A stretch of 64,000 bases of DNA from assembly GCF_036237275.1 (NCBI RefSeq), contig NZ_CP108352.1, positions 5,704,001 through 5,768,000 on the forward strand. The letters are read 5' to 3'. Shown piece by piece: positions 18,416 to 26,659 of the stretch; position 1 is the stretch's first letter, and each line of letters starts with the position of its first letter. Origin of the DNA: Streptomyces sp. NBC_01353 (GTDB lineage: Bacteria; Actinomycetota; Actinomycetes; Streptomycetales; Streptomycetaceae). The notes beneath the pieces were generated by a model, which saw only the letters and a list, made by a program, of their open reading frames with translations, was not told where the DNA came from and ran no database searches. The position numbers and the translations under genes are program-made.

Positions 18416-19834
18416 TCAGGCGTCCTGCGACACCGGACCGCGCACCTTCTGCAGGACGAAGCCGATCACCGCGAGCAGCACCGTGAGGGCGCCCGTCCAG
18501 TACAGCTGGACCCGCGTGCCCTCCTCGCGGGCCATCAGGAAGAAGATCGTGGCCATGCCGGCCAGCGCCACCCACGTCAGCACCGGGAACGCCCACATCT
18601 TCACGACCAGCTTCTCGGGCGCCTCGCGCTCGGTCCGGCGGCGCAGCAGCAGCTGCGAGACGGCGATGAAGAACCAGACGACGAGGATGATCGCGCCGAT
18701 GGTGTTCAGGAGCCAGATGAAGATGTCGTTCGGCCGCCAGTAGCTCAGCAGCACGCAGAGGAAGCCGAAGACCGAGGAGACGAGCACCGCGGGTCGCGGC
18801 ACCCCGCCGAACGTACGGCCCAGCGCCTTCGGGCCCTGGCCGCGGGCGACCAGCGAGGTGGCCATCCGGGAGGCGCCGTAGATGTTGGCGTTCATGGCCG
18901 ACAGCAGGGCGATCAGCACGACCACGTTCATGATCTGGCCGGCGGCCGGGATGCCCAGGTGGTCGAGGGTGGCCACGTACGGGCCCTTCTCGACGACCGC
19001 CTTGTCACCCCACGGGACGAGCGTGACGATGACCGCCATCGAGCCGATGTAGAAGAGCGCGATGCGCCACATCGCCGTACGGACCGCCTTGGCGACGCCC
19101 TGGACGGGGTGCTCGGACTCGGCGGCGGCGATGGTGACGGTCTCCAGACCGCCGTACGCGAACACCGAGGCGAGCAGTCCGACGATCAGCCCCTCGGAGC
19201 CGTTGGGGAAGAACCCGCCGTCACCGGTGAGGTTCGCGGTGCCGGGGGCGTCCGTGCCGGGCAGCACACCGACGATGGCGAGCACACCGATGCCCAGGAA
19301 GAGGGCGATCGCGCCGACCTTGAGCGCGGCGAACCAGAACTCGAACTCGCCGAAGTTCTTCACCGCCGCCAGGTTGGTCCCGCAGAACACCAGCATGAAG
19401 AGGGCCACCCAGGCCCACTCCGGGGTGCCCGGGAACCAGCCGGTCATGATCTTCGCCGCGCCGATGCCCTCCAGGCCGACGGCCACGCAGAGCAGGAACC
19501 AGAAGGCCCAGCCCGCGGTGAAGCCGGCCCACGGGCCGATCGCACGCTCGGCGTGGACGGAGAACGAGCCGGAGGCCGGGTTCGCCGCCGACATCTCGCC
19601 GAGCATCCGCATGACGAGCATGACGAGCAGACCGGAGATGGCGTAGGCGACCACGATCGAGGGACCGGCGGCGGCGATACCGGCTCCGGAGCCGACGAAG
19701 AGGCCGGCGCCGATGACGCCACCGAGGGCGATCATCGAGAGATGGCGCTGCTTGAGGCCGTGCGTGAGTCCCTGTGAGGGGGGCGCCTGGTCGTCCTTGC
19801 GGTCGACGGGCTCGGGCGCGGTGGTCCGTGACAT
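18416..19834 (-). CDS. Amino-acid permease, APC superfamily (AAT type), copy 1
   Basis: 472 residues with twelve predicted membrane helices. The first helix carries the APC signature [16 protein letters not shown] near residue 37, preceded by [13 protein letters not shown], which is typical of the GabP/AAT subgroup (proton-driven uptake of GABA, aromatic or basic amino acids). A conserved ...[23 protein letters not shown]... segment forms helix 3 and its loop (shown here in part). The exact substrate cannot be told. Two more permeases of the same subgroup lie at 19950-21344 and 23659-25104, all on the minus strand. Own terminator at 18367-18396. Confidence 0.92.
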   Translation of the reverse strand: MSRTTAPEPVDRKDDQAPPSQGLTHGLKQRHLSMIALGGVIGAGLFVGSGAGIAAAGPSIVVAYAISGLLVMLVMRMLGEMSAANPASGSFSVHAERAIGPWAGFTAGWAFWFLLCVAVGLEGIGAAKIMTGWFPGTPEWAWVALFMLVFCGTNLAAVKNFGEFEFWFAALKVGAIALFLGIGVLAIVGVLPGTDAPGTANLTGDGGFFPNGSEGLIVGLLASVFAYGGLETVTIAAAESEHPVQGVAKAVRTAMWRIALFYIGSMAVIVTLVPWGDKAVVEKGPYVATLDHLGIPAAGQIMNVVVLIALLSAMNANIYGASRMATSLVARGQGPKALGRTFGGVPRPAVLVSSVFGFLCVLLSYWRPNDIFIWLLNTIGAIILVVWFFIAVSQLLLRRRTEREAPEKLVVKMWAFPVLTWVALAGMATIFFLMAREEGTRVQLYWTGALTVLLAVIGFVLQKVRGPVSQDA

Positions 19835-19922
19835 GGGCCGCCCTGTTCATTGGCTGAGACGGGGGAACGGCCCACAGTCTGAGTGGGCGCCCCGCTTACA
19901 GGGAACAGATGTCCGCTATACG

Positions 19923-19955
19923 GTCACGACCTTCACACAAAGTGAAGGATCATGA
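19923..19955 (-). terminator. Hairpin at the 3' end of permease 2
   Basis: CCTTCAC/GTGAAGG stem (19930-19936 with 19942-19948, loop ACAAA), extended by an imperfect GTCACGA/TCATGAC pair. It overlaps the stop codon of permease 2 and lies in the upstream region of permease 1, so it could also be a regulator site; terminator is the simpler reading. Confidence 0.45.
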
Positions 19956-21344
19956 CCGAACCGTACGTAGCTCCCGCAGCCACGCCACCAGCAGGACGGC
20001 CCCGGTGGCCCCGGCCGACCACAGCACCTGCGGCCGCGCCGTCTCGTCGGTCAGCATCAGCATCAGGACCGCCGCCATCGCGGCCAGCGCCGTCCAGGTC
20101 AGCCACGGGAAGCCCCACATCTTCAGCATCAGGGTCTCCGGCGCCTCGCGCTCGATCCGGCGGCGCAGCTTCAGCTGGGAGACCGCGATCAGGGCCCACA
20201 CGAAGAGAAGCACGGCGCCGACCGCGTTGAGCATGTAGAGGAAGACCGAATCCGGCCACTTCAGATTCAGCAGTACGGAGACGAAGCCGAAGGCCACCGA
20301 CGCGAGCACCGCCCGGCGCGGCACACTGCCGCCCGAGACCTTCAGCAGCCCCTTCGGCGCCTCGCCGCGCTCGGCGAGCGAGAAGATCATCCGTGACGAG
20401 CCGTACAGGTTCGCGTTGAGCGCCGAGAGCAGCGCCACGAAGACCACGACGTTCATGATCTGGCCGGCCGCCGGGACACCGATCGAGTCGAGCACGGCGA
20501 CGTACGGCGACTGGCCGGGCTTCATCGAGGTCCAGGGCAGCAGGGTCACGATGACCAGCATCGAGCCGACGTAGAACAAGAGGATCCGCCACACGGCGCT
20601 CCGTACCGCCCGCGCCACGTTGCGCGCCGGGTCGTCCGACTCCGCGGCCGCGATCGTGACGACCTCCAGGCCGCCGAAGGCGAAGACGACGGCGAGCACA
20701 CCGGAGACCACGCCCTCCCAGCCGTGGGGCAGGAAACCGCCCTGGCCGGTCAGATTGGTCATCCCCACCGGATCCGTGTCCGGCAGCCGGCCGACGATCG
20801 CCAGCGTCCCCAGGATCAGGAAGAGGACGATCGCGCCGACCTTGAGCGCGGCGAACCAGAACTCGAACTCGCCGAAGTTCTTCACCGCCGCGAGGTTGGC
20901 GACGGTGAACACGATCATGAAGATCAGGACCCAGCCCCACTGCGGGACCCCCGGCACCCAGTCGTGTGCGATCCGCGCCGCGCCCGTCGCCTCCACCGCC
21001 AGGACGACGACCAGCAGGAACCAGTACAGCCAACCCACCGAGAAGCCCGCCCAGCGGCCGAGTGCCCGCTCGGCGTGGACGGAGAAGGCTCCCGAGGCCG
21101 GCATGGCCGCCGACATCTCGCCGAGCATCCGCATGACCAGCATCGCGAGCGCGCCCGCGATCAGATACGACAGGACGATGCCGGGCCCGGCGACCACGAT
21201 GCCCGCGCCCGAGCCGACGAAGAGCCCGGCCCCGATCACTCCGCCGAGCCCGAGCATCGTCAGATGACGCTGCTTCAGGCCGTGGGAGAGCGGCTCCGGT
21301 TCGGGGGCGAGGGGGGCCGAGGCGGCAGGCGGTGCGTCGTGCAT
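19950..21344 (-). CDS. Amino-acid permease, APC superfamily (AAT type), copy 2
   Basis: 464 residues, twelve helices, signature [16 protein letters not shown] as in copy 1. GLKQRHLTMLGLG precedes helix 1. The ATG at 21344 starts MHDAPPAAS; a start twelve codons earlier (21380) is possible but lacks any SD. Helix 3 differs by AMPASGAF against ANPASGSF in copy 1, and the C-terminus is shorter. The substrate is unknown. A GTGAC..GTCAC palindrome about 108 bases upstream may bind Crp. The close similarity and identical orientation to copy 1 point to tandem duplication. Confidence 0.92.
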   Translation of the reverse strand: MHDAPPAASAPLAPEPEPLSHGLKQRHLTMLGLGGVIGAGLFVGSGAGIVVAGPGIVLSYLIAGALAMLVMRMLGEMSAAMPASGAFSVHAERALGRWAGFSVGWLYWFLLVVVLAVEATGAARIAHDWVPGVPQWGWVLIFMIVFTVANLAAVKNFGEFEFWFAALKVGAIVLFLILGTLAIVGRLPDTDPVGMTNLTGQGGFLPHGWEGVVSGVLAVVFAFGGLEVVTIAAAESDDPARNVARAVRSAVWRILLFYVGSMLVIVTLLPWTSMKPGQSPYVAVLDSIGVPAAGQIMNVVVFVALLSALNANLYGSSRMIFSLAERGEAPKGLLKVSGGSVPRRAVLASVAFGFVSVLLNLKWPDSVFLYMLNAVGAVLLFVWALIAVSQLKLRRRIEREAPETLMLKMWGFPWLTWTALAAMAAVLMLMLTDETARPQVLWSAGATGAVLLVAWLRELRTVRS

Positions 21345-21451
21345 GAGAGGCTCGTGCCTTCGGAAGCGTTCATGGAGCATTTATGGAGAACCCACAGTCT
21401 CGCCGCTGAGCGGCCCCTGGCGCAAAATGGCCCTCTTGCCAGCTCTTCGCC

Positions 21452-21465
21452 GTGACAAGCGTCAC
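21452..21465. promoter_or_regulatory. Candidate Crp (cAMP receptor protein) site
   Basis: GTGACAAGCGTCAC fits the Streptomyces Crp pattern GTG-N6-GNCAC. It lies between the divergent permease 2 and bioY genes, about 108 bases before the permease start and 149 before bioY. Pattern match only; such a short site occurs by chance. Confidence 0.3.
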
Positions 21466-21613
21466 GTGGCGCGAGGTGTGGATCCCGTTCTTTGTTTGAT
21501 CTCGACGAAGGGCCCAACCTCCCCTTTGTGGGCGGCTGATGGTGATCGAGCGTTCACTCCTCGACTACGGTCGATCCGTCCCCGTACACCTTCACCCCCC
21601 CCGCGGAGTACCG

Positions 21614-22207
21614 ATGAGCACCGCCGTCGCCCCTGTCCGTTCCCTCCGCTCCGGGACGGTTCTCGCCGACCTGCTGCCGTCCAGCCGCGCCCGTGACATC
21701 GCACTCGTCGTCGGCGGCGCCGCCCTCACCGGCATCGCCGCGCAGATCGCCGTCCCGGTCCCCGGCTCCCCGGTCCCCGTCTCCGGCCAGACCTTCGCGG
21801 CCCTGCTCGTCGGCACGGCGCTCGGCGCCCGTCGCGGCTTCCTCTCCCTGGCGCTGTACACGCTCGTCGGCATGGCGGGCGTGCCGTGGTTCGCGCAGGC
21901 GTCCTCGGGCTGCGCGATGCCGTCCTTCGGCTACGTCCTCGGCATGTTGCTCGCCGCCACCGTCGTCGGCGCCCTCGCGCGACGCGGAGCCGACCGCTCC
22001 GTGCTCCGCACCGCGGGCACGATGGCGCTCGGCTCCGTGATCATCTACGCGGTCGGCGTGCCGTACCTGGCCCTCGCCACCGGCATGTCGTTCTCGCAGG
22101 CGGTCGCCGCCGGCCTGACCCCGTTCCTGATCGGCGACGCGCTCAAGGCCGCGCTGGCGATGGGCGTGCTGCCGACCGCGTGGAAGCTCATCGGCCGGAA
22201 GGGCTGA
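21614..22207 (+). CDS. bioY: Biotin transporter substrate-binding component BioY
   Basis: 197-residue S-component of the energy-coupling-factor type biotin importer, six membrane helices. Conserved features: IAAQIAVPVPGSPVPVSGQTFAALL in helices 1-2 (shown as the VPVSGQTF core), GARRGFLSLALYTLVG, and the G-D-A-L-K motif LIGDALKAALA near the end, where biotin and the coupling subunit bind. The start at 21614 gives MSTAVAPVR; an in-frame start 25 codons earlier has no SD. No bioM/bioN ATPase or permease genes are adjacent, so it either uses a shared ECF module elsewhere or acts alone, as some BioY proteins can. Confidence 0.93.
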   Translation: MSTAVAPVRSLRSGTVLADLLPSSRARDIALVVGGAALTGIAAQIAVPVPGSPVPVSGQTFAALLVGTALGARRGFLSLALYTLVGMAGVPWFAQASSGCAMPSFGYVLGMLLAATVVGALARRGADRSVLRTAGTMALGSVIIYAVGVPYLALATGMSFSQAVAAGLTPFLIGDALKAALAMGVLPTAWKLIGRKG

Positions 22208-22249
22208 CAAGGACCGTCAAGAGGTGACGGTGGTCGGCGCCCGGGGTGG

Positions 22250-23578
22250 TCAGCCCCGCCCGTTCCGCCGGAAGAGGTTCGCCGGGTCGAGTTCCGACTT
22301 CAGCCGGGCGAGCCTCTTCCGCGTTTCCGCGTCGTACAGCCCCTCCGTCCGCTCTCCGTCGCCGAAGACGAAGTTGAGCGCCCGGCCGAGCCTTCGGGGT
22401 GCCAAGGCCGCCTCCACGCGCGCGTGGAGCTCACGCACCGGGCCCGTGCCCTCCGCGTCCAGCGGGTACAGCGCCCGCACCAGGAAGCCCGCCTCGCGGT
22501 ACGGCACGGAGTTCGGCCGCTCCACGGCCAGCGCCCCGCCCAGGTGGTTGATCTGCACGACCGCCATCCGCCCGGCCTTCGGCCCGGTCAGTTCGAGGAC
22601 CGAGGCGGCCGCGTCGACGTCCAGCTCGCTCACCAGGATCCCGTCGCCCCAGTAGGCGTGCGGGAAGTCCGGGTCGCTGTGGATCGTGTGGCTCTCGGTG
22701 TACGGCATCTCCCGCAGCGAGTCGCCGAGCGCGGAACCGATCGCCCGCAGCGGGGCCACGAGCCGCTCGCCCTCGGCCGCCTCCCCGGTGAAGGCGATCC
22801 GCACGGAGATCACGTACCGACCGCGCAGATGCGGCGGAAGCGCCGGGATGTCGGGGTGGACCAGGGCGGCCAGGGACGAGGTCAGGGCGTCCGGCAGGGC
22901 CGCGGTCCACTCCACGTACGCCCGTAGGACCGAGGCCGGGTCGATCTCGGCGCCGTCGAAGGCGATCGCCCCGCCGTAGATCCGGGCGACCGGGACCAGG
23001 CCGACCTCCAGGGCCGTGACCACGCCCAGACCGTGCCCGCCGCCGAGCAGCCCCGCGAACAGTTCCGGATCGCTCGCCCCGGTCACCTCGCGCAGGGCGC
23101 CGTCGGCCGTGACCAGTTCCAGGGACCGCACATGGTCGGCGGTCCAGCCGAACTCCCTGGCGAGGATCCCGAGCCCACCGCCCAAGGTGTACGAGACCGC
23201 CCCGACGCCCGGCGCCGAGCCGTTCAGCGGGGCGAGGCCGTGCGGGGCGGCCGCCTGGACGACCTGCCCCCAACGCACCCCCGCCGCCACGCGCGCGGTG
23301 CGTGCCTCGACGTCGACCCGGACCTCGTCCATCCGCCGGGTGGTGATCAGCACCCCGTCCTCGGCCGCGCCGGGCAGCCCGTGCCCCGTCGCCCGGACGC
23401 CGACCGGCAGTCCGCGCGCGGCGGCGTAGGAGACGGCCGCCCGGACCTCCTCGGCGTCGGTGGCCCCGACGATCAGCTCGGGGCGGACGGCGAAGCCGGT
23501 CTGGAAGCCGGCGAGTTCCTCGTCGTACCCGGCGTCGCCGGGGCGGAAGACGTACTGGGCGGCAGCGGCGATGGACAT
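22250..23578 (-). CDS. FAD-linked oxidoreductase, berberine-bridge-enzyme type
   Basis: 442 residues. FAD-binding PCMH domain in the first ~200 residues: RATGHGLPGA carries the histidine that can bind FAD covalently, and LLGGGHGLGVVTALEVGL is the pyrophosphate loop. The C-terminal BBE segment ends in YDAETRKRLARLKSELDP-NLF, typical of the family. The cysteine that forms the second flavin link in bicovalent members is not obvious. Substrates in the family range from sugars to secondary metabolites. Its 5' leader can fold so that the ribosome-binding GGAG is paired (23584-23621), and a second palindrome follows at 23630-23654; both suggest control. It is convergent with bioY (42-base gap). Confidence 0.88.
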   Translation of the reverse strand: MSIAAAAQYVFRPGDAGYDEELAGFQTGFAVRPELIVGATDAEEVRAAVSYAAARGLPVGVRATGHGLPGAAEDGVLITTRRMDEVRVDVEARTARVAAGVRWGQVVQAAAPHGLAPLNGSAPGVGAVSYTLGGGLGILAREFGWTADHVRSLELVTADGALREVTGASDPELFAGLLGGGHGLGVVTALEVGLVPVARIYGGAIAFDGAEIDPASVLRAYVEWTAALPDALTSSLAALVHPDIPALPPHLRGRYVISVRIAFTGEAAEGERLVAPLRAIGSALGDSLREMPYTESHTIHSDPDFPHAYWGDGILVSELDVDAAASVLELTGPKAGRMAVVQINHLGGALAVERPNSVPYREAGFLVRALYPLDAEGTGPVRELHARVEAALAPRRLGRALNFVFGDGERTEGLYDAETRKRLARLKSELDPANLFRRNGRG

Positions 23579-23583
23579 GGAAA

Positions 23584-23621
23584 GGCTCTCCGTTCCCGAG
23601 GTGATCGGTGTACGGAGAGCC
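23584..23621 (-). promoter_or_regulatory. 5' leader hairpin masking the ribosome-binding site of the FAD oxidoreductase
   Basis: GGCTCTCCGT (23584-23593) and its perfect complement (23612-23621) pair over 18 bases. The mRNA strand of the start-proximal arm reads ACGGAGAGCC and contains the GGAG that precedes the ATG, so the folded form hides the SD. It may be a thermo- or ligand-sensor, or a DNA-level operator. Confidence 0.45.
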
Positions 23622-23629
23622 TCCCGTGA

Positions 23630-23654
23630 ATACCTGACAGCGTCCGTCAGGTAT
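23630..23654. promoter_or_regulatory. Palindrome upstream of the FAD oxidoreductase
   Basis: ATACCTGAC and its perfect complement (23630-23638, 23646-23654) flank a seven-base spacer, the size and symmetry of a TetR or MarR operator. It lies 52-76 bases before the oxidoreductase start and ends four bases before the stop of permease 3. No regulator gene is adjacent. Confidence 0.45.
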
Positions 23655-23658
23655 GGAA

Positions 23659-25104
23659 TCAGGCGTCGATCTCGTCCCGCGTGGCCTTCTTGAACCGGTC
23701 CTTGACCAGCGCCACGGCCAGCACCAGGGCGGCCACCAGCAGGGAGAGCACGACCTGCTCACGCGCGCTGCCGCCGTCGTAGATCATGTAGCCGAGGACG
23801 AAGACGATCATCGCGATGGTCGCCCAGGTCAGGTACGGGAAGAGCCACATCTTCACGACCAGCTTCTCGGGCGTCTCGCGCAGGATGATCCCGCGCATCC
23901 GCAGCTGGGTCACACAGATGACCAGCCAGACGAAGAGCGCGACCGCACCGGAGGAGTTCAGCAGGAACGCGAAGACGGTGTCGGGCCACTGGTAGTTGAA
24001 GAAGACCGCGACGAAGCCGAAGACGACGGACGAGAGGATCGCGGCCGTCGGCACGCCCCGCTTGTTGGTCTTGGCGAACGCCTTCGGCGCGTCGCCGCGC
24101 CGGCCGAGCGAGAAGGCCATGCGGGAAGCGGTGTAGAGACCCGAGTTCAGGCAGGAGAGGACGGCCGTGAGCACGATCACGTTCATGACCTGGCCGGCGT
24201 GCGGGATGCCGATGGAGTCGAGGGCGGCGACGTACGAGCCCTTCTCGACGATCGACTTGTCGTTCCACGGCAGCAGGGTCAGGACGACGAAGATCGAGCC
24301 CAGGTAGAAGACGCCGATCCGCCAGATCACGCTGTTGGTGGCCTTGGTGACGGCCTTCTGCGGGTCCTCGGACTCGCCGGCGGCGAGGGTGACGATCTCG
24401 CTGCCCATGAAGGAGAAGACGACCATCAGCACACCAGTGAGGATCGCGCCCGCGCCCATCGGGAAGAAGCCCCCGGCGTCGGAGAGGTGCGCGAAGCCCG
24501 CGCCCGGGTTGTCCGAGCCCGGCAGCACGCCGAAGACGGCGAGGAAGCCCACGACGACGAACGCGGCGATCGCGACGACCTTGATGCCGGCGAACCAGAA
24601 CTCGAACTCGCCGTACGAGGAGACGGAGGCGAGGTTCGTCGCCGTCAGCACGACCATGACGATGAGCGCCCAGGCCCACTGCGGCACGGCCGGGATCCAG
24701 CTCTCCAGGATCACCGCGCCCGCGGTCGCCTCGACGGCGAGCACCACGACCCAGAAGAACCAGTACAGCCAGCCGATGGTGAAGCCGGCCCAGCGGCCCA
24801 GCGCCTGGTCGGCGTAGGCGGAGAAGGAGCCGGACGACGGGCGGGCGGCCGCCATCTCGCCGAGCATCCGCATCACGAAGACGACCATGGCGCCGACGAG
24901 CGCGTAGGAGAGAAGGATCGCGGGACCGGCCGCGGCGATGCCGGAGCCGGAGCCGACGAACAGACCGGCGCCGATGACGCCACCGATGGCGATCATCGAG
25001 AGGTGGCGGTTCTTGAGACCGGCCTTGAGCCCGTCGGACTGCTGGGAATCACCGGTGTTGCCGGTGGTCCCGCCTTCCTTCGTAAGGGTCGGCTGCGTGT
25101 TCAT
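23659..25104 (-). CDS. Amino-acid permease, APC superfamily (AAT type), copy 3
   Basis: 481 residues, twelve helices. Signature [16 protein letters not shown] follows GLKNRHLSMIAIG. The ATG at 25104 has GAAGGA twelve bases before it; an in-frame start 16 codons up has none. It differs from copies 1 and 2 by ARPSSGSFSAYADQALG in the loop after helix 3 and by a longer charged C-terminal tail (KDRFKKATRDEIDA). This tail and the loop make it the most diverged of the three. The substrate is unknown; GabP-like and aromatic permeases share this form. Confidence 0.92.
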   Translation of the reverse strand: MNTQPTLTKEGGTTGNTGDSQQSDGLKAGLKNRHLSMIAIGGVIGAGLFVGSGSGIAAAGPAILLSYALVGAMVVFVMRMLGEMAAARPSSGSFSAYADQALGRWAGFTIGWLYWFFWVVVLAVEATAGAVILESWIPAVPQWAWALIVMVVLTATNLASVSSYGEFEFWFAGIKVVAIAAFVVVGFLAVFGVLPGSDNPGAGFAHLSDAGGFFPMGAGAILTGVLMVVFSFMGSEIVTLAAGESEDPQKAVTKATNSVIWRIGVFYLGSIFVVLTLLPWNDKSIVEKGSYVAALDSIGIPHAGQVMNVIVLTAVLSCLNSGLYTASRMAFSLGRRGDAPKAFAKTNKRGVPTAAILSSVVFGFVAVFFNYQWPDTVFAFLLNSSGAVALFVWLVICVTQLRMRGIILRETPEKLVVKMWLFPYLTWATIAMIVFVLGYMIYDGGSAREQVVLSLLVAALVLAVALVKDRFKKATRDEIDA

Positions 25105-25288
25105 GAACGCTTTCCTTCGTGTGGGGGGCGCTCGGGTCGCGAGCCCGAGCATTCAACACCGGGGGACGGGGTGATCGGAAGGGCCGATTCCGATTCGTTG
25201 TGTAAGGGCCGAAGGTCCGCACGGACGCGGACGAAGGCCCCGACCCCGCTGACCGCTACCCAGGCCCCGCCGTGCCACACTCGGATCC

Positions 25289-25783
25289 ATGCGCGTGTAC
25301 CTCGGCTCCGACCATGCCGGCTTCGAACTCAAGAACCACCTCGTCGAGTGGCTGAAGGCCCATGGCCACGAGCCCGTCGACTGTGGTCCCCACATCTACG
25401 ACGCCCTGGACGACTACCCGCCGTTCTGCCTGCGCGCCGCCGAGAAGACGGCCGCGGACCCGGACAGCCTGGGCATCGTCATCGGCGGCTCCGGCAACGG
25501 CGAGCAGATCGCCGCGAACAAGGTGAAGGGGGTGCGCGCCGCCCTCGCCTGGAGCGAGCAGACCGCCGCCCTCGGCCGCGAGCACAACAACGCCAACGTC
25601 GTCTCCATCGGCGGCCGGATGCACACCCAGGAAGAGGCGACGAAGTTCGTCGAGATCTTCCTGAGCACCCCGTACTCCGGTGACGAGCGTCACACCCGCC
25701 GGATCGACATGCTCTCCGCGTACGAGACGACCGGCGAGCTCCCCGCGATCCCGGCCCACCACCCGCAGGAGCCGACCGCCTGA
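25289..25783 (+). CDS. rpiB: Ribose-5-phosphate isomerase B
   Basis: Interconverts ribose 5-phosphate and ribulose 5-phosphate in the pentose phosphate pathway. 164 residues, RpiB/LacAB fold. The N-terminus MRVYLGSDHAGFELK and the GGSGNGEQIAANK loop are characteristic. At the catalytic-base position this protein has glutamate in SGNGE, as in the Mycobacterium tuberculosis enzyme, instead of the cysteine of E. coli RpiB. The last base of the stop codon TGA is shared with the ATG of the downstream glycosylase gene, so the two are coupled. The upstream neighbour is divergent; the promoter must lie in 25105-25288. Confidence 0.95.
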   Translation: MRVYLGSDHAGFELKNHLVEWLKAHGHEPVDCGPHIYDALDDYPPFCLRAAEKTAADPDSLGIVIGGSGNGEQIAANKVKGVRAALAWSEQTAALGREHNNANVVSIGGRMHTQEEATKFVEIFLSTPYSGDERHTRRIDMLSAYETTGELPAIPAHHPQEPTA

Positions 25784-26592
25784 TGCCCGAGGGGCACACG
25801 ATCCACCGACTGGCCGCCGACTACCGGGAACGGTTCGGCGGCCGGTCCGTGCGGGTGACCAGCCCGCAGGGCAAGTTCACGGACTCGGCGGCGCTGCTCG
25901 ACGGCGCGGTCCTGGACTCCACCGAGGCCCACGGCAAGCACCTCTTCCTCGGCTTCCCCGGGGAGGAGTGGGTCCACATCCACCTGGGCCTCTTCGGCAA
26001 GGTGAACTTCGGCGACGCCCCGGCCCCGCCGCCCACGGACACCGTGCGGCTGCGGCTCGCGAACCCCGAGGCGTACGTCGACCTGCGCGGCCCCACCACG
26101 TGCGCCCTGATCACGGACGCCGAGAAGCGGGCGATACACGACCGTCTGGGCCCGGACCCGCTCCGGGAGGACGACGACCCCGCCAAGGCGTGGAACCGGA
26201 TCTCCAAGTCCCGCACGACGATCGCGGCCCTGCTCATGGACCAGAAGGTCATCGCGGGCGTCGGGAACGTGTACCGCGCGGAGGTCCTCTTCCGGCACGG
26301 CATCGACCCGTACCGGGCGGGCAAGGATCTGACGCGCCGCGAATGGACCGCGATCTGGACCGACCTCGTGGGACTGATGCGCGAGGGCGTCCGCCTGAAC
26401 CGCATCGACACGGTCCGCCCCGAGCACACCCCCGAGGCGATGGGCCGCCCGCCACGCGTGGACGACCACGGCGGCGAGGTCTACGTCTACCGCCGCGCCC
26501 CCCAGCCCTGCCACGTCTGCGGCACGGAAATCCGCACGGCGGACCTGTCGGCCCGCAACCTCTTCTGGTGCCCGGGCTGCCAAACGCGCTGA
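25783..26592 (+). CDS. nei: DNA glycosylase/AP lyase, Fpg/Nei family (endonuclease VIII type)
   Basis: Base-excision repair of oxidised bases. 269 residues. The catalytic N-terminus is M-P2-E3-GHTIHR: Pro2 is the nucleophile after removal of Met and Glu3 the acid. Helix-two-turn-helix is in the ALLMDQKVIAGVGNVYRAE segment (~residues 146-164). The zinc finger at the C-terminus has the cysteines of CHVCGTEI and FWCPGCQ. Streptomyces has several family members; PEGHTIH with this zinc finger fits Nei more than Fpg. Overlaps rpiB by one base. Confidence 0.92.
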   Translation: MPEGHTIHRLAADYRERFGGRSVRVTSPQGKFTDSAALLDGAVLDSTEAHGKHLFLGFPGEEWVHIHLGLFGKVNFGDAPAPPPTDTVRLRLANPEAYVDLRGPTTCALITDAEKRAIHDRLGPDPLREDDDPAKAWNRISKSRTTIAALLMDQKVIAGVGNVYRAEVLFRHGIDPYRAGKDLTRREWTAIWTDLVGLMREGVRLNRIDTVRPEHTPEAMGRPPRVDDHGGEVYVYRRAPQPCHVCGTEIRTADLSARNLFWCPGCQTR

Positions 26593-26602
26593 CGCGCGGG
26601 GA

Positions 26603-26629
26603 GCACCCACCCCACCCCCTGGTGGGCGC
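26603..26629 (+). terminator. Hairpin after rpiB-nei
   Basis: GCACCCACC pairs with GGTGGGCGC (one G-T wobble) 10 bases past the nei stop, loop of nine. Outer G+C arms (CGCGGGG near 26596 and CCCCGCG near 26650) could extend it and also serve the convergent acetyltransferase gene. Confidence 0.5.
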
Positions 26630-26659
26630 GTCCGCCCCTATGCCCCCGCGAGGCCGGCG

